Below are positions 26,377 through 35,707 of a stretch of DNA of 64,000 nt, one piece after another. Both the position numbers and the translations under genes were made by a program. The DNA is from Bradyrhizobium tropiciagri (GTDB taxonomy: Bacteria; Pseudomonadota; Alphaproteobacteria; Rhizobiales; Xanthobacteraceae). The first letter of the stretch is position 1; every line of letters starts with the position of its first letter. Location of the stretch: the NCBI RefSeq assembly GCF_018130505.1, contig NZ_JAFCKH010000012.1, forward strand, positions 1-64,000, given 5' to 3'. A model generated the notes under the pieces. The model worked only from the letters and a program-made list of their open reading frames with translations, was not told where the DNA came from and did not search any database.

Positions 26377-26425
26377 TTGACTTACAGCCACTTCGCCGCG
26401 AGTTATGTCAGGCGTGTTCCCTGAC
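26377..26425 (+). promoter_or_regulatory. Possible promoter and operator of sulfate transporter operon
   Basis: TTGACT (26377-26382) and AGTTAT (26401-26406) are spaced 18 nt apart. An inverted repeat GTCAGG-N7-CCTGAC (26407-26425) directly follows the -10 box, where it would overlap the transcription start. It lies 26 nt before the binding-protein ATG. The -10 match is weak, so the promoter call is tentative. Confidence 0.35.
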
Positions 26426-26450
26426 ATTCTCAGGTTGACTGGAGACCGAA

Positions 26451-27440
26451 ATGATCCGTCGTATCCTGCCACTGGTCGCGGGGCTGTTGTGGGCGAGCTC
26501 GGCCTTCGCCGCCGACGTGTCGCTGCTCAACGTGTCCTACGATCCGACTCGCGAGCTCTATGTCGATTTCAACAAGGCGTTTGCCGCGGCCTATCAGAAG
26601 GAAACCGGCAAGAGCGTCGAGATCAAGCAGTCGCATGGCGGCTCCGGCTCGCAGGCCCGCGCGGTGATCGACGGGCTGCAGGCCGATGTCGTCACGCTGG
26701 CGCTCGCCTATGACATCGACGCGGTCGCCGGCAAGGGCCTGGTCGCCACCGACTGGCAGAAGCGGCTGCCGCTCAACGCCTCGCCCTACACCTCGACCAT
26801 CGTGTTCCTGGTGCGCAAGGGCAACCCCAAGGGCATCAAGGACTGGGACGACCTGATCAAGTCCGGCGTCAGCGTCATCACGCCGAACCCGAAGACGTCG
26901 GGCGGCGCGCGCTGGAATTATCTTGCTGCCTGGGGCTATGCCCTGAAGAAGTATGGTTCTGCCGACAAGGCGAAGAAGTTCGTCGCCGACCTCTATCAGA
27001 ACGTGCCGGTGCTCGACACTGGTGCGCGCGGCTCCACCGTCACCTTCGTCGAGCGCGGCGTCGGCGACGTGCTGCTGGCGTGGGAGAACGAAGCCTTTCT
27101 GGCGCAACGCGAATTCGGCAAGGACAAGTTCGAGATCGTGGCCCCGCCGCAGTCGATCCTGGCCGAGCCGCCGGTCGCCGTGGTCGATGCCGTTGCCGAC
27201 AAGAAGGGCACCCGCGCGGTCGCAGAGGCCTATCTGAAATACTGGTACACCAGGGAAGGCCAGGAGATCGCCGCGCGCAACTCCTACCGGCCGCGCGACC
27301 CTGAGATCGCCAGGGAGTACGAAAAATCTTTTGCCAAGGTCGAACTTTTCACCATCGACGACGTTTTTGGTGGTTGGACCAAGGCGCAGAAGGAGCACTT
27401 CGCCGAGGGCGGCATCTTCGATCAGATCTACAAGAACTGA
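26451..27440 (+). CDS. Sulfate ABC transporter substrate-binding protein
   Basis: This 329-residue periplasmic protein has a 20-residue signal peptide (ending AFAAD). The sulfate/thiosulfate-binding family motifs [17 protein letters not shown] and [20 protein letters not shown] are present. It captures sulfate and delivers it to CysT/CysW. I leave the symbol open because sbp and cysP cannot be separated by eye. The gene is separated from cysH by 190 nt with its own promoter-like sequence and heads the transporter operon. Confidence 0.94.
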   Translation: MIRRILPLVAGLLWASSAFAADVSLLNVSYDPTRELYVDFNKAFAAAYQKETGKSVEIKQSHGGSGSQARAVIDGLQADVVTLALAYDIDAVAGKGLVATDWQKRLPLNASPYTSTIVFLVRKGNPKGIKDWDDLIKSGVSVITPNPKTSGGARWNYLAAWGYALKKYGSADKAKKFVADLYQNVPVLDTGARGSTVTFVERGVGDVLLAWENEAFLAQREFGKDKFEIVAPPQSILAEPPVAVVDAVADKKGTRAVAEAYLKYWYTREGQEIAARNSYRPRDPEIAREYEKSFAKVELFTIDDVFGGWTKAQKEHFAEGGIFDQIYKN

Positions 27441-27474
27441 CCGGAGGCGGCGTCCAGGGCCAATAGGGGGATTT

Positions 27475-28311
27475 GTGAGCACAGCGGTTGCACGGCGCAG
27501 TACCTTGCCGGGGTTCGGTCTCACCATGGGACTGACCCTGACATGGCTCTCCGTCATTATCCTGATTCCGCTGGCCGGCCTGTTCCTGAAGACGTTCGAG
27601 CTCAGCTTCGAGCAGTTCTGGGGCATCATCACCAGCCGCCGCACCTTGAATGCGCTGAAGATTTCGTTCGGGCTGTCGTTCGCGGCGGCCTGCGTCAATC
27701 TGGTGATGGGCACCATCATCGTCTGGGCGCTGGTGCGCTACCGCTTTCCTGGCCGCCGGCTGTTCGACGCCATCGTCGACATCCCCTTCGCGCTGCCGAC
27801 TGCGGTTGCCGGCGTGGCGCTGACGCAGCTCTTTGCGCAGAAGGGCTGGCTCGGCGCGCCGCTCGCCGAACTCGGCATCAAGGTCGCGTTCACGCCGATC
27901 GGCATCTTCATCGCGATGGTCTTCATCGGAATTCCCTTTGTCGTGCGCACGGTGCAGCCGGTGCTGATCGATCTCGACCCCGAGATCGAGGAGGCGGCGG
28001 CGAGCCTCGGGGCCAACCGCTGGCACACCGTGTTCCGGGTGATCCTGCCGAGCCTGATCCCGGCGTTGCTTACCGGCTTCGCATTGGCCTTCGCCCGCGC
28101 TATCGGCGAGTACGGCTCGGTGATCTTCATCGCCGGCAACCTGCCCAACATCTCCGAGATCGCGCCGCTGCTGATCGTGATCCGGCTGTCCGAATTCCGT
28201 TACGCCGACGCCACCGCGATCGCGGTGGTGATGCTGCTGGCCTCGTTCCTGATCATCTTCCTGATCAATCGCCTGCAGCGCTGGGCGCAAACCCGCATTC
28301 CCGCGCATTGA
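27475..28311 (+). CDS. cysT: Sulfate ABC transporter permease CysT
   Basis: This 278-residue inner-membrane permease has six transmembrane segments. The ABC permease EAA loop is visible as IEEAAASLGANRWHTVFRVI. CysT pairs with CysW to form the sulfate channel. The GTG at 27475 is chosen because it follows a GGGGG ribosome site and gives the standard N-terminus before LPGFGLTMGLTLTW; an upstream ATG would lie inside the binding-protein gene. It is 34 nt from the preceding gene and 9 nt from cysW. Confidence 0.94.
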   Translation: MSTAVARRSTLPGFGLTMGLTLTWLSVIILIPLAGLFLKTFELSFEQFWGIITSRRTLNALKISFGLSFAAACVNLVMGTIIVWALVRYRFPGRRLFDAIVDIPFALPTAVAGVALTQLFAQKGWLGAPLAELGIKVAFTPIGIFIAMVFIGIPFVVRTVQPVLIDLDPEIEEAAASLGANRWHTVFRVILPSLIPALLTGFALAFARAIGEYGSVIFIAGNLPNISEIAPLLIVIRLSEFRYADATAIAVVMLLASFLIIFLINRLQRWAQTRIPAH

Positions 28312-28320
28312 GGCCTTGAG

Positions 28321-29283
28321 ATGTCGATGCAATCGGGATTGGTCTCTTCCACGTCGCAGTTGCGGGCCTACGCGCCCACGACCGACGTCAGCGTCGCAGC
28401 TCCTGCGCCGCTGCTCGAGGTGGCGCGCGCCCAGCCGGTCACGGCGCCGCGCAATCTGCGCACCGAGCCGGGGCCGATCCGCTTCATCATCATCGCGCTG
28501 GCGATCATCTTCCTCAGCGTGTTCGTCGTGCTGCCGCTGGTCGTGGTGTTCGCCTCCGCCTTCTCGAAGGGCATCATGGCCTATTTCGCTGCGCTGGCCG
28601 AGCCCGAGGCGATGGCCGCGATCAAGCTGACGCTGCTCATCGCCGCGATCTCGGTCACCCTCAACCTCGTGTTCGGCGTGATCGCGGCCTGGGCGATCTC
28701 GAAATTCGAGTTCACCGGCAAGACCTTCCTGATCACGCTGATCGACCTGCCGTTCTCGGTGTCGCCGGTGATCTCGGGCCTCGTCTTCGTGCTGCTGTTC
28801 GGCGCCCAGGGCTTCTTCGGGACATGGCTGCAGGCGCACAACGTGCACATCCTGTTCGCGGTGCCCGGCATCGCGCTGGCGACGATCTTCGTCACCTTCC
28901 CCTTCGTGGCGCGCGCGCTGATCCCGCTGATGCAGGAGCAGGGCACCCAGGAGGAGGAGGCGGCGATCTCGCTCGGCGCGTCGGGCCTGCAGACCTTCTT
29001 CCGCGTCACGCTGCCCAACATCAAATGGGGCCTGCTCTACGGCGTGCTGCTCTGCAACGCGCGCGCGATGGGTGAGTTCGGCGCGGTGTCGGTGGTGTCG
29101 GGCCACATCCGCGGCGAGACCAACACGATGCCGCTGCTGGTCGAGATTCTCTACAACGAATACCAGTTCGTCGCCTCGTTCGCGATCGCATCGCTGCTGG
29201 CGATGCTGGCGCTGATCACGCTGGTGGTGAAGACCATTCTGGAGCGGCGGCTGGATGAGGCAGAGGTGAGCGATGGCGATTGA
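28321..29283 (+). CDS. cysW: Sulfate ABC transporter permease CysW
   Basis: This 320-residue permease has an extended N-terminal tail (about 55 residues, Ala/Pro/Thr-rich) before six transmembrane segments. The EAA loop reads [20 protein letters not shown]. It is the partner of CysT in sulfate import. The long polar tail is more than in enterobacterial CysW; an internal start cannot be excluded. Its 3' end overlaps cysA by 11 nt. Confidence 0.93.
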   Translation: MSMQSGLVSSTSQLRAYAPTTDVSVAAPAPLLEVARAQPVTAPRNLRTEPGPIRFIIIALAIIFLSVFVVLPLVVVFASAFSKGIMAYFAALAEPEAMAAIKLTLLIAAISVTLNLVFGVIAAWAISKFEFTGKTFLITLIDLPFSVSPVISGLVFVLLFGAQGFFGTWLQAHNVHILFAVPGIALATIFVTFPFVARALIPLMQEQGTQEEEAAISLGASGLQTFFRVTLPNIKWGLLYGVLLCNARAMGEFGAVSVVSGHIRGETNTMPLLVEILYNEYQFVASFAIASLLAMLALITLVVKTILERRLDEAEVSDGD

Positions 29284-30322
29284 AGTCAAGAACATCGTAA
29301 AGACGTTCGGCAGCTTTGCCGCGCTCGACAATGTCGATCTCAAGGTCGCCGACGGCGAGCTGCTGGCGCTGCTCGGTCCGTCCGGCTCCGGCAAGACCAC
29401 GCTGCTGCGGATCATCGCCGGGCTCGACTGGCCTGATTCAGGCGAGGTCGCGATCGACGGCGAGAATGCGCTCTCGCGCGGCGCAAGCGAGCGCCAGGTC
29501 GGCTTCGTGTTCCAGCACTACGCGCTGTTCCGGCACATGACGGTGTTCGAGAACGTCGCCTTTGGCCTCCGCGTGCAGCCGCGCGCGATCCGCAAGGACG
29601 AGGCGACGATCCGCGCCCGCGTCAAGGAATTGCTCGACCTGGTGCAGCTCGACTGGCTCGCCAATCGCTTTCCGAGCCAATTGTCCGGCGGCCAGCGCCA
29701 GCGCATCGCCTTGGCACGCGCGCTCGCGATCGAGCCGCGCATCCTGCTGCTCGACGAGCCGTTCGGCGCGCTCGATGCCAAGGTCCGCAAGGAGCTGCGG
29801 CAATGGCTGCGCTCGCTGCACAACGAGATCCACGTCACCTCGATCTTCGTCACCCACGACCAGGAGGAGGCGCTCGAGGTCGCCAACCGCGTCGTGGTGA
29901 TGGACAAGGGCAAGATCGAGCAGATCGGCTCGCCCGGCGAGGTCTATGACAACCCGGCGACCGCCTTCGTGCACGGCTTCATCGGCGAATCCATCGTGCT
30001 GCCGGTCGATGTCGCCGGCGACGCGGTGCGGCTCGACGGCCGTTCCCTCAACATCCCGGCGCTGGGTGCGGCATCGGGCGCCGCGAAGCTGTTCGTCCGC
30101 CGCCATGACATGGCGATCGGCCCGGCCGGCAGCGGCACCCTGGAAGGCGCGATTCGCCATGTCCGCTCGTTCGGCCCGATCCAGCGCGCCGAGGTCGCGC
30201 TGTCGGGCGGCGAGGGCAAGACCGTGATCGAAATCGACGCTCCCCGCGACCGCGAGCTGCAGGCCGGCGAAATCGTCTCCCTGCAACCCCGCCGCTACCG
30301 GATCTTCGCCGCGCAGGATTAG
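29273..30322 (+). CDS. cysA: Sulfate/thiosulfate import ATP-binding protein CysA
   Basis: This 349-residue ABC ATPase has Walker [10 protein letters not shown] (about residues 36-44), signature LSGGQRQR, Walker [15 protein letters not shown] and the H-loop [10 protein letters not shown]-terminal regulatory TOBE-like region covers residues 240-345. It powers sulfate uptake through CysT/CysW. It overlaps the cysW end and closes the operon; a family A palindromic repeat follows 7 nt after its stop. Confidence 0.95.
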   Translation: MAIEVKNIVKTFGSFAALDNVDLKVADGELLALLGPSGSGKTTLLRIIAGLDWPDSGEVAIDGENALSRGASERQVGFVFQHYALFRHMTVFENVAFGLRVQPRAIRKDEATIRARVKELLDLVQLDWLANRFPSQLSGGQRQRIALARALAIEPRILLLDEPFGALDAKVRKELRQWLRSLHNEIHVTSIFVTHDQEEALEVANRVVVMDKGKIEQIGSPGEVYDNPATAFVHGFIGESIVLPVDVAGDAVRLDGRSLNIPALGAASGAAKLFVRRHDMAIGPAGSGTLEGAIRHVRSFGPIQRAEVALSGGEGKTVIEIDAPRDRELQAGEIVSLQPRRYRIFAAQD

Positions 30323-30329
30323 GGCACCC

Positions 30330-30416
30330 GTAGCCCGGATGGAGCGAAGCGAAATCCGGGGCCGCTCCTGCCGCGGGGTTAGAACCCCGGATTACGCTTC
30401 GCTGCATCCGGGCTAC
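30330..30416. repeat. Dispersed palindromic repeat, family A
   Basis: An 87-bp copy with ends GTAGCCCGGATGGAGCGAAG and GCTGCATCCGGGCTAC and an inner CCGGGG/CCCCGG pairing. It lies between cysA and a convergent gene and may serve as a transcript end, although no U-run follows. Confidence 0.85.
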
Positions 30417-30433
30417 GAACCGGCCCGCCGCTA

Positions 30434-30904
30434 CTAGCGGGCCTTGACCGGCCGTTTGCCGTGGCTGTCCTGCGGCACGCCGCGCCGCAGCGACATGTGG
30501 GAGTGAATGCCGAGCCAGCGCCCGTCGGCCTGACGCGCGAGAATGATCGTCGCACGCCCCGGCCGGTCGAAGCGGTCGCCATCGACGTGGAAGCCGGTGC
30601 TCGTCCACGGCGTGATCACCGTTGCCATGTTGCCGTCGGCGCTTGCCAGCACCACCGTGTTGTCGAGGTCGAAGGCGAAATCCGCCGTGCGCGGCCAGAC
30701 ATTGTCCCATTGCATCTCGGTCCAGCGCGCGCGGCCGTGGATCAGCTCCTGGTAGGTGCCGAAGGAGATGATGTCGGTGTGCCAGAACGGACGGGCCGCC
30801 GCATAGTCCACCGCCCTGACGCAGGTGGAAAACCGTTCGAGCCAATCGAAGATCGATTTTGTCGTCGCCGGATCGGCGATCGGCAGGGCTGCTTCCAGGC
30901 TCAT
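30434..30904 (-). CDS. SnoaL-like / nuclear transport factor 2 family protein
   Basis: This 156-residue single-domain protein has an alpha+beta cone fold like that of ketosteroid isomerase. The recognisable parts are FDWLERFSTCVRAVDYAAAR at the N-terminus, FWHTDIISFGTY, and the late GRWLGIHSHMSL strand. Such proteins act as isomerases, cyclases or unknown ligand binders; this one resembles the DUF4440/YybH set. The ATG at 30904 is preferred to an upstream in-frame Met because it starts the domain directly. It is a single gene, convergent with cysA. Confidence 0.78.
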   Translation of the reverse strand: MSLEAALPIADPATTKSIFDWLERFSTCVRAVDYAAARPFWHTDIISFGTYQELIHGRARWTEMQWDNVWPRTADFAFDLDNTVVLASADGNMATVITPWTSTGFHVDGDRFDRPGRATIILARQADGRWLGIHSHMSLRRGVPQDSHGKRPVKAR

Positions 30905-31124
30905 GATCGTCCTCAAACCGACGGCATTGCGGAACCGACGGAGCCAGAAACCCACAACGGTGTCAACGCGATGGGCCTGAAACCGGCGGCCTGCATCGAT
31001 CGGCTTCGGCGACCGCGCATCGCTCCGGAATGACGGCATTTGGCGGCTGAAAGTCAGCCCCCGTTCACCATTCAGCCACGGTTGGTATGCAACAACGGCA
31101 GGCCAATCTTGGGGGTTTTCTCAC

Positions 31125-31622
31125 GTGAAACGGACGATCGCTGCCCTGCTCGGGCTGCTGGTGCTTGCCGGCTGCGCGGCAGAGGTCAAAATCCCGGAAG
31201 AGCCGGCCATGTATCTCAACATGGCCCAGCCCGGCGCCGTCCTCGATAGCCAGGCGGCGGCGGTCATGTTCTCGCAGTATCGCCAGAACAACGGTCTCGG
31301 CACCGTCGTGGTGGATCCGGACCTGACCAAGCTCGCCGAGCAGCAGTCGCAGGCGATGGCCGCCCGGAACAAGATGGACCATGACGTCAAGGCCCCGCTC
31401 GGCAAGCGGCTGCAGGCCGGGGGCTATCCGGCGACGGTGGCGGTCGAGAACATCTCAGCCGGCTACCACACCCTGGCGGAAGCGTTTTCCGGCTGGCGCG
31501 ATTCCCCGCCGCACAAGGCCAACATGCTCAAGAGCGGTGTCACAAAAATGGGCATCGCCGCTGTCTATGCTCCAAACACCAAGTACAAGGTGTTCTGGAC
31601 GCTGATTTTGGCGGCAACCTGA
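31125..31622 (+). CDS. CAP (SCP-like) domain lipoprotein
   Basis: This 165-residue protein starts at a GTG. The signal peptide ends in a lipobox LAGC (Cys near residue 17), so it should be lipid-anchored in the envelope. The CAP domain (about residues 45-160) has the conserved pieces MDHDVKAPLGKRLQAGGY, VAVENISAGY and HKANMLKSGVTKMGI. CAP proteins bind lipids or act at the cell surface, and no catalytic role is assured. It stands alone, upstream of the patatin-like gene by about 100 nt. Confidence 0.88.
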   Translation: MKRTIAALLGLLVLAGCAAEVKIPEEPAMYLNMAQPGAVLDSQAAAVMFSQYRQNNGLGTVVVDPDLTKLAEQQSQAMAARNKMDHDVKAPLGKRLQAGGYPATVAVENISAGYHTLAEAFSGWRDSPPHKANMLKSGVTKMGIAAVYAPNTKYKVFWTLILAAT

Positions 31623-31726
31623 TTTCGATAAATTCCGCGTGATCTGACCCACGATCTCGCAGATTGACGGCGCGGCCAACTGCGGCCACGCTGCGCTGCA
31701 ACGCATTCCTGACCGAACGGCTTCGA

Positions 31727-32896
31727 ATGAACACTTCGGATCCCGCGCCGGACACGGCGCCTGCGCAAGCGCACCGCGTGCTGGTTCTCCAGGGCGGCGG
31801 CGCGCTCGGCTCCTATCAGGCTGGCGCCTTCCAGGCGCTCTGCCATGCCGGCTTCGAGCCGGAATGGATCGCCGGCATCTCGATCGGCGCCATCAACGCC
31901 GCGATCATCGCCGGCAACGAGCCGGACAAACGCGTGCCGCGGCTGAAGGAATTCTGGGAGATGGTGTCCTCACCGGTGTCCTGGAATCCGGTCGCAAAGG
32001 GCGAGCAGGCGCGCTCGCTGTTCAACGAGACCAGCGCCGCGCTGATCGCGACCTTCGGCGTGCCCGGCTTCTTCGCCCCGCGGATTCCGCCGGCGCCGTT
32101 CTGGCCGCCGGGCAGCTCCCCTTCGCTGAGCTATTACGACACCGCGCCGCTGAAGAAGACGCTGGAGCGCCTCGTCGACTTTGATCGCATCAACGACCTG
32201 AAGACCCGCCTGTCGGTCGGTGCGGTCGGCGTCACCTCGGGCAATTTCCGCTACTTCGACAATTACGAGTTCAAGAAGCGCGGCAAGAAGATCGGCCCGG
32301 AGCACATCATGGCCTCCGGCGCGCTGCCGCCCGGCTTCCCGTCCGTCGTGATCGACGGCGAGCACTATTGGGACGGCGGCATTTCCTCCAACACCCCGCT
32401 CGACTTCGTGCTCGACGAGGAGACGACGCGCGACCTCCTGATCTTCCAGGTCGACCTGTTCAGCGCGCGGGGCGAACTGCCGCGGACCTTGCTGGAGGCG
32501 GCCGAGCGCGAAAAGGACATCCGCTATTCCTCCAGGACGCGGATGAACACCGACAAGAACAAGCAGATCCACAACGCCCGCATGGCCGTGCGCGACCTGA
32601 TCAGCAAGCTGCCGGACTATCTGAAGAACGACCCGTCGGTCGAGCTGCTGCGCAAGGCTTCCAAGGAAAACACCGTCACGGTGGTGCACCTGATCTACAG
32701 GAGCAAGAACTACGAGACCAATTCCAAGGACTACGACTTCTCCCATGTTGCGATGGTCGAGCACTGGGGCGCCGGCGTGCGCGACGTGCATTTGTCGATG
32801 CGTCACAAAGAATGGCTAGAACGGCCGCAGTCCGGGGAAACCATGGTGACTTACGACCTCACGGGGGACTTATCCAAGCCCCCGGAAAGCAAATAG
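31727..32896 (+). CDS. Patatin-like phospholipase
   Basis: This 389-residue protein has the patatin signature. The oxyanion glycines are in LVLQGGGALGSYQAG (about residues 19-33), nucleophile Ser52 lies in GISIG, and the catalytic Asp is in YWDGGISSNTPL. The C-terminal part (about 290-389) is the extension seen in rhizobial patatins, sometimes labelled DUF3734. It should hydrolyse acyl esters, possibly near the membrane. It is 12 nt upstream of 3-hydroxybutyrate dehydrogenase, so a link to polyhydroxybutyrate or lipid turnover is likely. The ATG at 31727 is the better start; an upstream Met at 31664 adds unrelated residues. Confidence 0.9.
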   Translation: MNTSDPAPDTAPAQAHRVLVLQGGGALGSYQAGAFQALCHAGFEPEWIAGISIGAINAAIIAGNEPDKRVPRLKEFWEMVSSPVSWNPVAKGEQARSLFNETSAALIATFGVPGFFAPRIPPAPFWPPGSSPSLSYYDTAPLKKTLERLVDFDRINDLKTRLSVGAVGVTSGNFRYFDNYEFKKRGKKIGPEHIMASGALPPGFPSVVIDGEHYWDGGISSNTPLDFVLDEETTRDLLIFQVDLFSARGELPRTLLEAAEREKDIRYSSRTRMNTDKNKQIHNARMAVRDLISKLPDYLKNDPSVELLRKASKENTVTVVHLIYRSKNYETNSKDYDFSHVAMVEHWGAGVRDVHLSMRHKEWLERPQSGETMVTYDLTGDLSKPPESK

Positions 32897-32908
32897 GAGC
32901 GAAGAAGA

Positions 32909-33697
32909 ATGGGTACGCTGACAGGCAAGACCGCCGTTGTGACCGGCTCGACCAGCGGCATCGGACTGGCGATTGCGCGCCACTTCGCCGGCGCCGGCGC
33001 CAACATCGTCATCAACGGCTTTGGCGCCCCGGCCGATATCGAGAAGGAGCGCTCCGGCATCGAGACCGACTTCAAGGTCAAGGCGATCTACTCCTCGGCT
33101 GACATGAGCAAGGGCGCCGAAATTGCCGAGATGATCGCGCTCGGCGAGAAGACCTTCGGCTCGGTCGATATCCTGGTCAACAATGCCGGCATCCAGTTCG
33201 TCGCGCCGATCGAGGAGTTTCCGATCGAGAAGTGGGAAGCCATCATCGCGATCAACCTGTCGTCGGCGTTCTACGGCATCCGCGCCGCCATCCCCGGGAT
33301 GAAGAAGCGCGGCTGGGGTCGCATCATCAACACCGCCTCGGCGCACTCGCTGGTCGCCTCGCCGTTCAAGTCGGCCTATGTCTCGGCCAAGCACGGCATC
33401 GCCGGCCTGACCAAGACCGCCGCGCTCGAACTGGCGCAGCACAAGATCACCGTCAATTGCATCAGCCCGGGTTACGTCTGGACCCCGCTGGTCGAGCACC
33501 AGATTCCGGAGACCATGAAGGCGCGCAACCTGACCAAGGAGCAGGTCATCAAGGACGTGCTGCTCGCCGCGCAGCCGACCAAGGAGTTCGTCACCTCCGA
33601 CCAGGTCGCCGCCCTCGCGCTGTTCCTGTGCAGCGATGACGCCGCGCAGATCACCGGCTCCAACTACTCGATCGACGGCGGCTGGACCGCGGAGTAA
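32909..33697 (+). CDS. bdhA: 3-Hydroxybutyrate dehydrogenase
   Basis: This 262-residue short-chain dehydrogenase has the cofactor motif TGSTSGIG (residues 12-19), NNAG, and a catalytic Ser144/Tyr157/Lys161 set (SAYVSAKHG). The stretch KITVNCISPGYVWTPLVEHQ is specific to D-3-hydroxybutyrate dehydrogenases. It oxidises (R)-3-hydroxybutyrate to acetoacetate with NAD+ when stored polyhydroxybutyrate is used. It is co-transcribed with the patatin-like gene and ends at a clear terminator. Confidence 0.94.
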   Translation: MGTLTGKTAVVTGSTSGIGLAIARHFAGAGANIVINGFGAPADIEKERSGIETDFKVKAIYSSADMSKGAEIAEMIALGEKTFGSVDILVNNAGIQFVAPIEEFPIEKWEAIIAINLSSAFYGIRAAIPGMKKRGWGRIINTASAHSLVASPFKSAYVSAKHGIAGLTKTAALELAQHKITVNCISPGYVWTPLVEHQIPETMKARNLTKEQVIKDVLLAAQPTKEFVTSDQVAALALFLCSDDAAQITGSNYSIDGGWTAE

Positions 33698-33726
33698 TCC
33701 GCGCCGCCGGCTTGACGGCCACACGC

Positions 33727-33761
33727 AAGAGCCGGCCCTGATTGGATCAGGGCCGGCTTTT
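33727..33761 (+). terminator. Intrinsic terminator of patatin-bdhA operon
   Basis: A strong hairpin (AGCCGGCCCTGATtgGATCAGGGCC and onward) is followed by TTTTGGTTT on the plus strand. It begins about 30 nt after the bdhA stop codon. It is flanked by AAGA on the left, so minus-strand activity for the convergent small gene is also possible but weaker. Confidence 0.88.
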
Positions 33762-33783
33762 GGTTTCTACATGTCTGACAGGC

Positions 33784-34059
33784 TCAGTCCGATCGGCCCG
33801 CGGATTTTGCATTCGCAGCCACCAGCCGCTTCATGCTCTCTTCGATGTCCATGTGATCCTTGCCGCGGCCGGGGTCGGGGGCAACGTCGATCGACGCGAT
33901 TGCGGCCTCGGTGATCTGCAATTCATCAGTGGAGGCGACGTGCCGGTTAAGCCGCAGCTCGTCTTCGATCTTCCTTGCCATCGACAGCAATTCGTCCTGC
34001 GCCGCTTTCGGCCAGGATTGCGCGCGTTCAAGCAGGTCCTTGAGGTCGGCGGCGGTCAT
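33784..34059 (-). CDS. Small hypothetical cytoplasmic protein (91 aa)
   Basis: This 91-residue helical, charged protein reads MTAADLKDLLERAQSWPKAA and ends NAKSAGRSD. No family is recognised. The size and the helical first half recall antitoxins of type II systems, but no toxin-like gene adjoins it, so I do not call it one. It lies 32 nt downstream of the flippase gene on the same strand and may share its transcript. A longer in-frame reading upstream would run through the flippase gene and is rejected. Confidence 0.6.
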   Translation of the reverse strand: MTAADLKDLLERAQSWPKAAQDELLSMARKIEDELRLNRHVASTDELQITEAAIASIDVAPDPGRGKDHMDIEESMKRLVAANAKSAGRSD

Positions 34060-34091
34060 GGCGCCGATTATATCCCGCGTCCGGAGGAATG

Positions 34092-35474
34092 CTACGCCGC
34101 CGCGCGCGCCTTCCCGAACGCCAGCACGTGCAGCCCGAGCCGCGAGCGGACGACGTAGAACAACAGGATCGTCTCGAAGGTCAGCGACAGCGAGGTCGAG
34201 GCCGCGGCGCCCATGCCGCCGTAGCGCGGCACCAGCGCGATGCAGAGACCGACATTCATCAGGAACGAAACCGCATAGGCCGTCGCGCAGATGTTCTGGT
34301 GGCCGAGCATGTTGAGCAGGCGCTCGACCGGGCCGATCGCCGAGCGCACCACGAGCCCGATCGCGGAGACGAACATGATCTCGTAGCCGTCGACGAATTT
34401 CGGCCCGAACAGCCACAGCAGCGGCTTGCCGAACGCCAGCAGCGCGACGGTGGCGAACAGCGACGGCCAGAACGTCCAGCTGATCGCGTGGGTGACGTAG
34501 GCCGACAGCCGCTCCTTGTCGCCGAGCGCGTGGAATTCGGCGAAGCGATGCGCCGTCGTCGCCGCCATCGCGTAGTGGATGAAGGAGACCAGCGCCAGCG
34601 TCTTCACCACGGCGAAGTAGATGCCGACCTCTTCCGACGAGCGGAATTGCTGCAGCATCAGCACGTCGGTATAGCCGAGCAGCAGATAGAAGCTCTCGAC
34701 CAGCATGATCGGCAGCGAGACTGCGAACCAGCCCTTGACGTCGTAGCTCTTCTCGCCGCGCCCGACATGGGCGGCGAGGCGGCGGTTCAGCACGATCATC
34801 TGGCCGATCGCCGCGATGTAGACCGCCGCGGCGCTCGCGAGCATCGCGACCGTGGCGCCGAGATTGAGGCCGAGCGCCAGCGCGCCGGCGGTGAGCGCGA
34901 TGATCAGGCCCTGCCGCACGATGAATTGCGGCATCAGGCCGAGCTGCATCCAGTCGTGCGCGCGCGAGATGCCGTCCTGCGTGTTGGCGAGGACGAAGGG
35001 CGGCAGCGTCAGACAGCCGATATAGAGCGGCACCACCGCATGGGGATCGATCCACGGCGAGGCGAGGTGGATCAGGCCCGCGAGCAGCAGCGCCACCGCG
35101 CTCGAGGTCGCCAGCGTCATCCAGCGGCTGCCGGAGAGGAAGCCGCGCAGCGCGGCGATATCGCCGCTGGCGCGATATTCCGGAATGATCTTCTGCGCGG
35201 AGGGCGCGATGCCGAAATCCATCGTGCTGCCGAGCAGCAGCACCCAGGTCCAGACATAGACATAGATGCCGTAGTCCGAGCCGCTCATCCAGCGCGCCAG
35301 CAGGATCTGCGCGAGATAGGCGATCGCGGCGCTGATGACGCGGATGATGAAGATGGTGCCGGCGAGCCGATTGGTGACCGAGGCCTCGTGGCTGCCGCCG
35401 ACCATGCGCGCCATGAGGCCGCGCAGTCGCGTGACCGGGCCTTGCGGCTCAGAGGTTGCGGTTCGGCTTTCCAT
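34092..35474 (-). CDS. Oligosaccharide flippase family protein (Wzx/MATE-like)
   Basis: This 460-residue membrane protein has 12-14 predicted transmembrane helices. Its opening is NRLAGTIFIIRVISAAIAYL and it carries the family block ARWMSGSDYGIYVYVWTWVLLLG. Such proteins flip lipid-linked saccharides across the inner membrane for exopolysaccharide, capsule or O-antigen assembly. No glycosyltransferase or polymerase gene is close, which is unusual for a flippase. ATG at 35474 is used; GTG at 35483 is a possible alternative. Confidence 0.88.
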   Translation of the reverse strand: MESRTATSEPQGPVTRLRGLMARMVGGSHEASVTNRLAGTIFIIRVISAAIAYLAQILLARWMSGSDYGIYVYVWTWVLLLGSTMDFGIAPSAQKIIPEYRASGDIAALRGFLSGSRWMTLATSSAVALLLAGLIHLASPWIDPHAVVPLYIGCLTLPPFVLANTQDGISRAHDWMQLGLMPQFIVRQGLIIALTAGALALGLNLGATVAMLASAAAVYIAAIGQMIVLNRRLAAHVGRGEKSYDVKGWFAVSLPIMLVESFYLLLGYTDVLMLQQFRSSEEVGIYFAVVKTLALVSFIHYAMAATTAHRFAEFHALGDKERLSAYVTHAISWTFWPSLFATVALLAFGKPLLWLFGPKFVDGYEIMFVSAIGLVVRSAIGPVERLLNMLGHQNICATAYAVSFLMNVGLCIALVPRYGGMGAAASTSLSLTFETILLFYVVRSRLGLHVLAFGKARAAA

Positions 35475-35568
35475 CACGGCCACGAAGGAAAATTCCTGAA
35501 GCGCCGCGAGGCGGCAATGGCCCGACCTATCAACGAAACGTTAAGATTACGTTGGGCGCCGAGGTTCC

Positions 35569-35690
35569 GTCGTCCTGGCGAAAGCCGGGACCCATAACCA
35601 CAGGGACCAGTTGGCGCGCGAGTTGTAACCCCCAGCCTGCTTCAAACAACCGCCGCGGAGTATGGGTCCCGGCCTTCGCCGGGACGACGT
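35569..35690. repeat. MITE-like inverted repeat, family B
   Basis: A 122-bp element with arms GTCGTCCTGGCGAAAGCCGG and GGTCCCGGCCTTCGCCGGGA and a central CCCAGCCTGCTTCAA that recurs in the copy at 46662-46783. A third copy is at 49036-49153. It lies between the divergent-facing ends of the flippase and DsbD-like genes. Confidence 0.85.
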
Positions 35691-35707
35691 TGAAGAGCGT
35701 GCCAGCG

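Noticed and set aside
33784-34059. Toxin-antitoxin system
   Set aside because: Only one small helical protein is present. Neither neighbour resembles a toxin, so the call is not supported.
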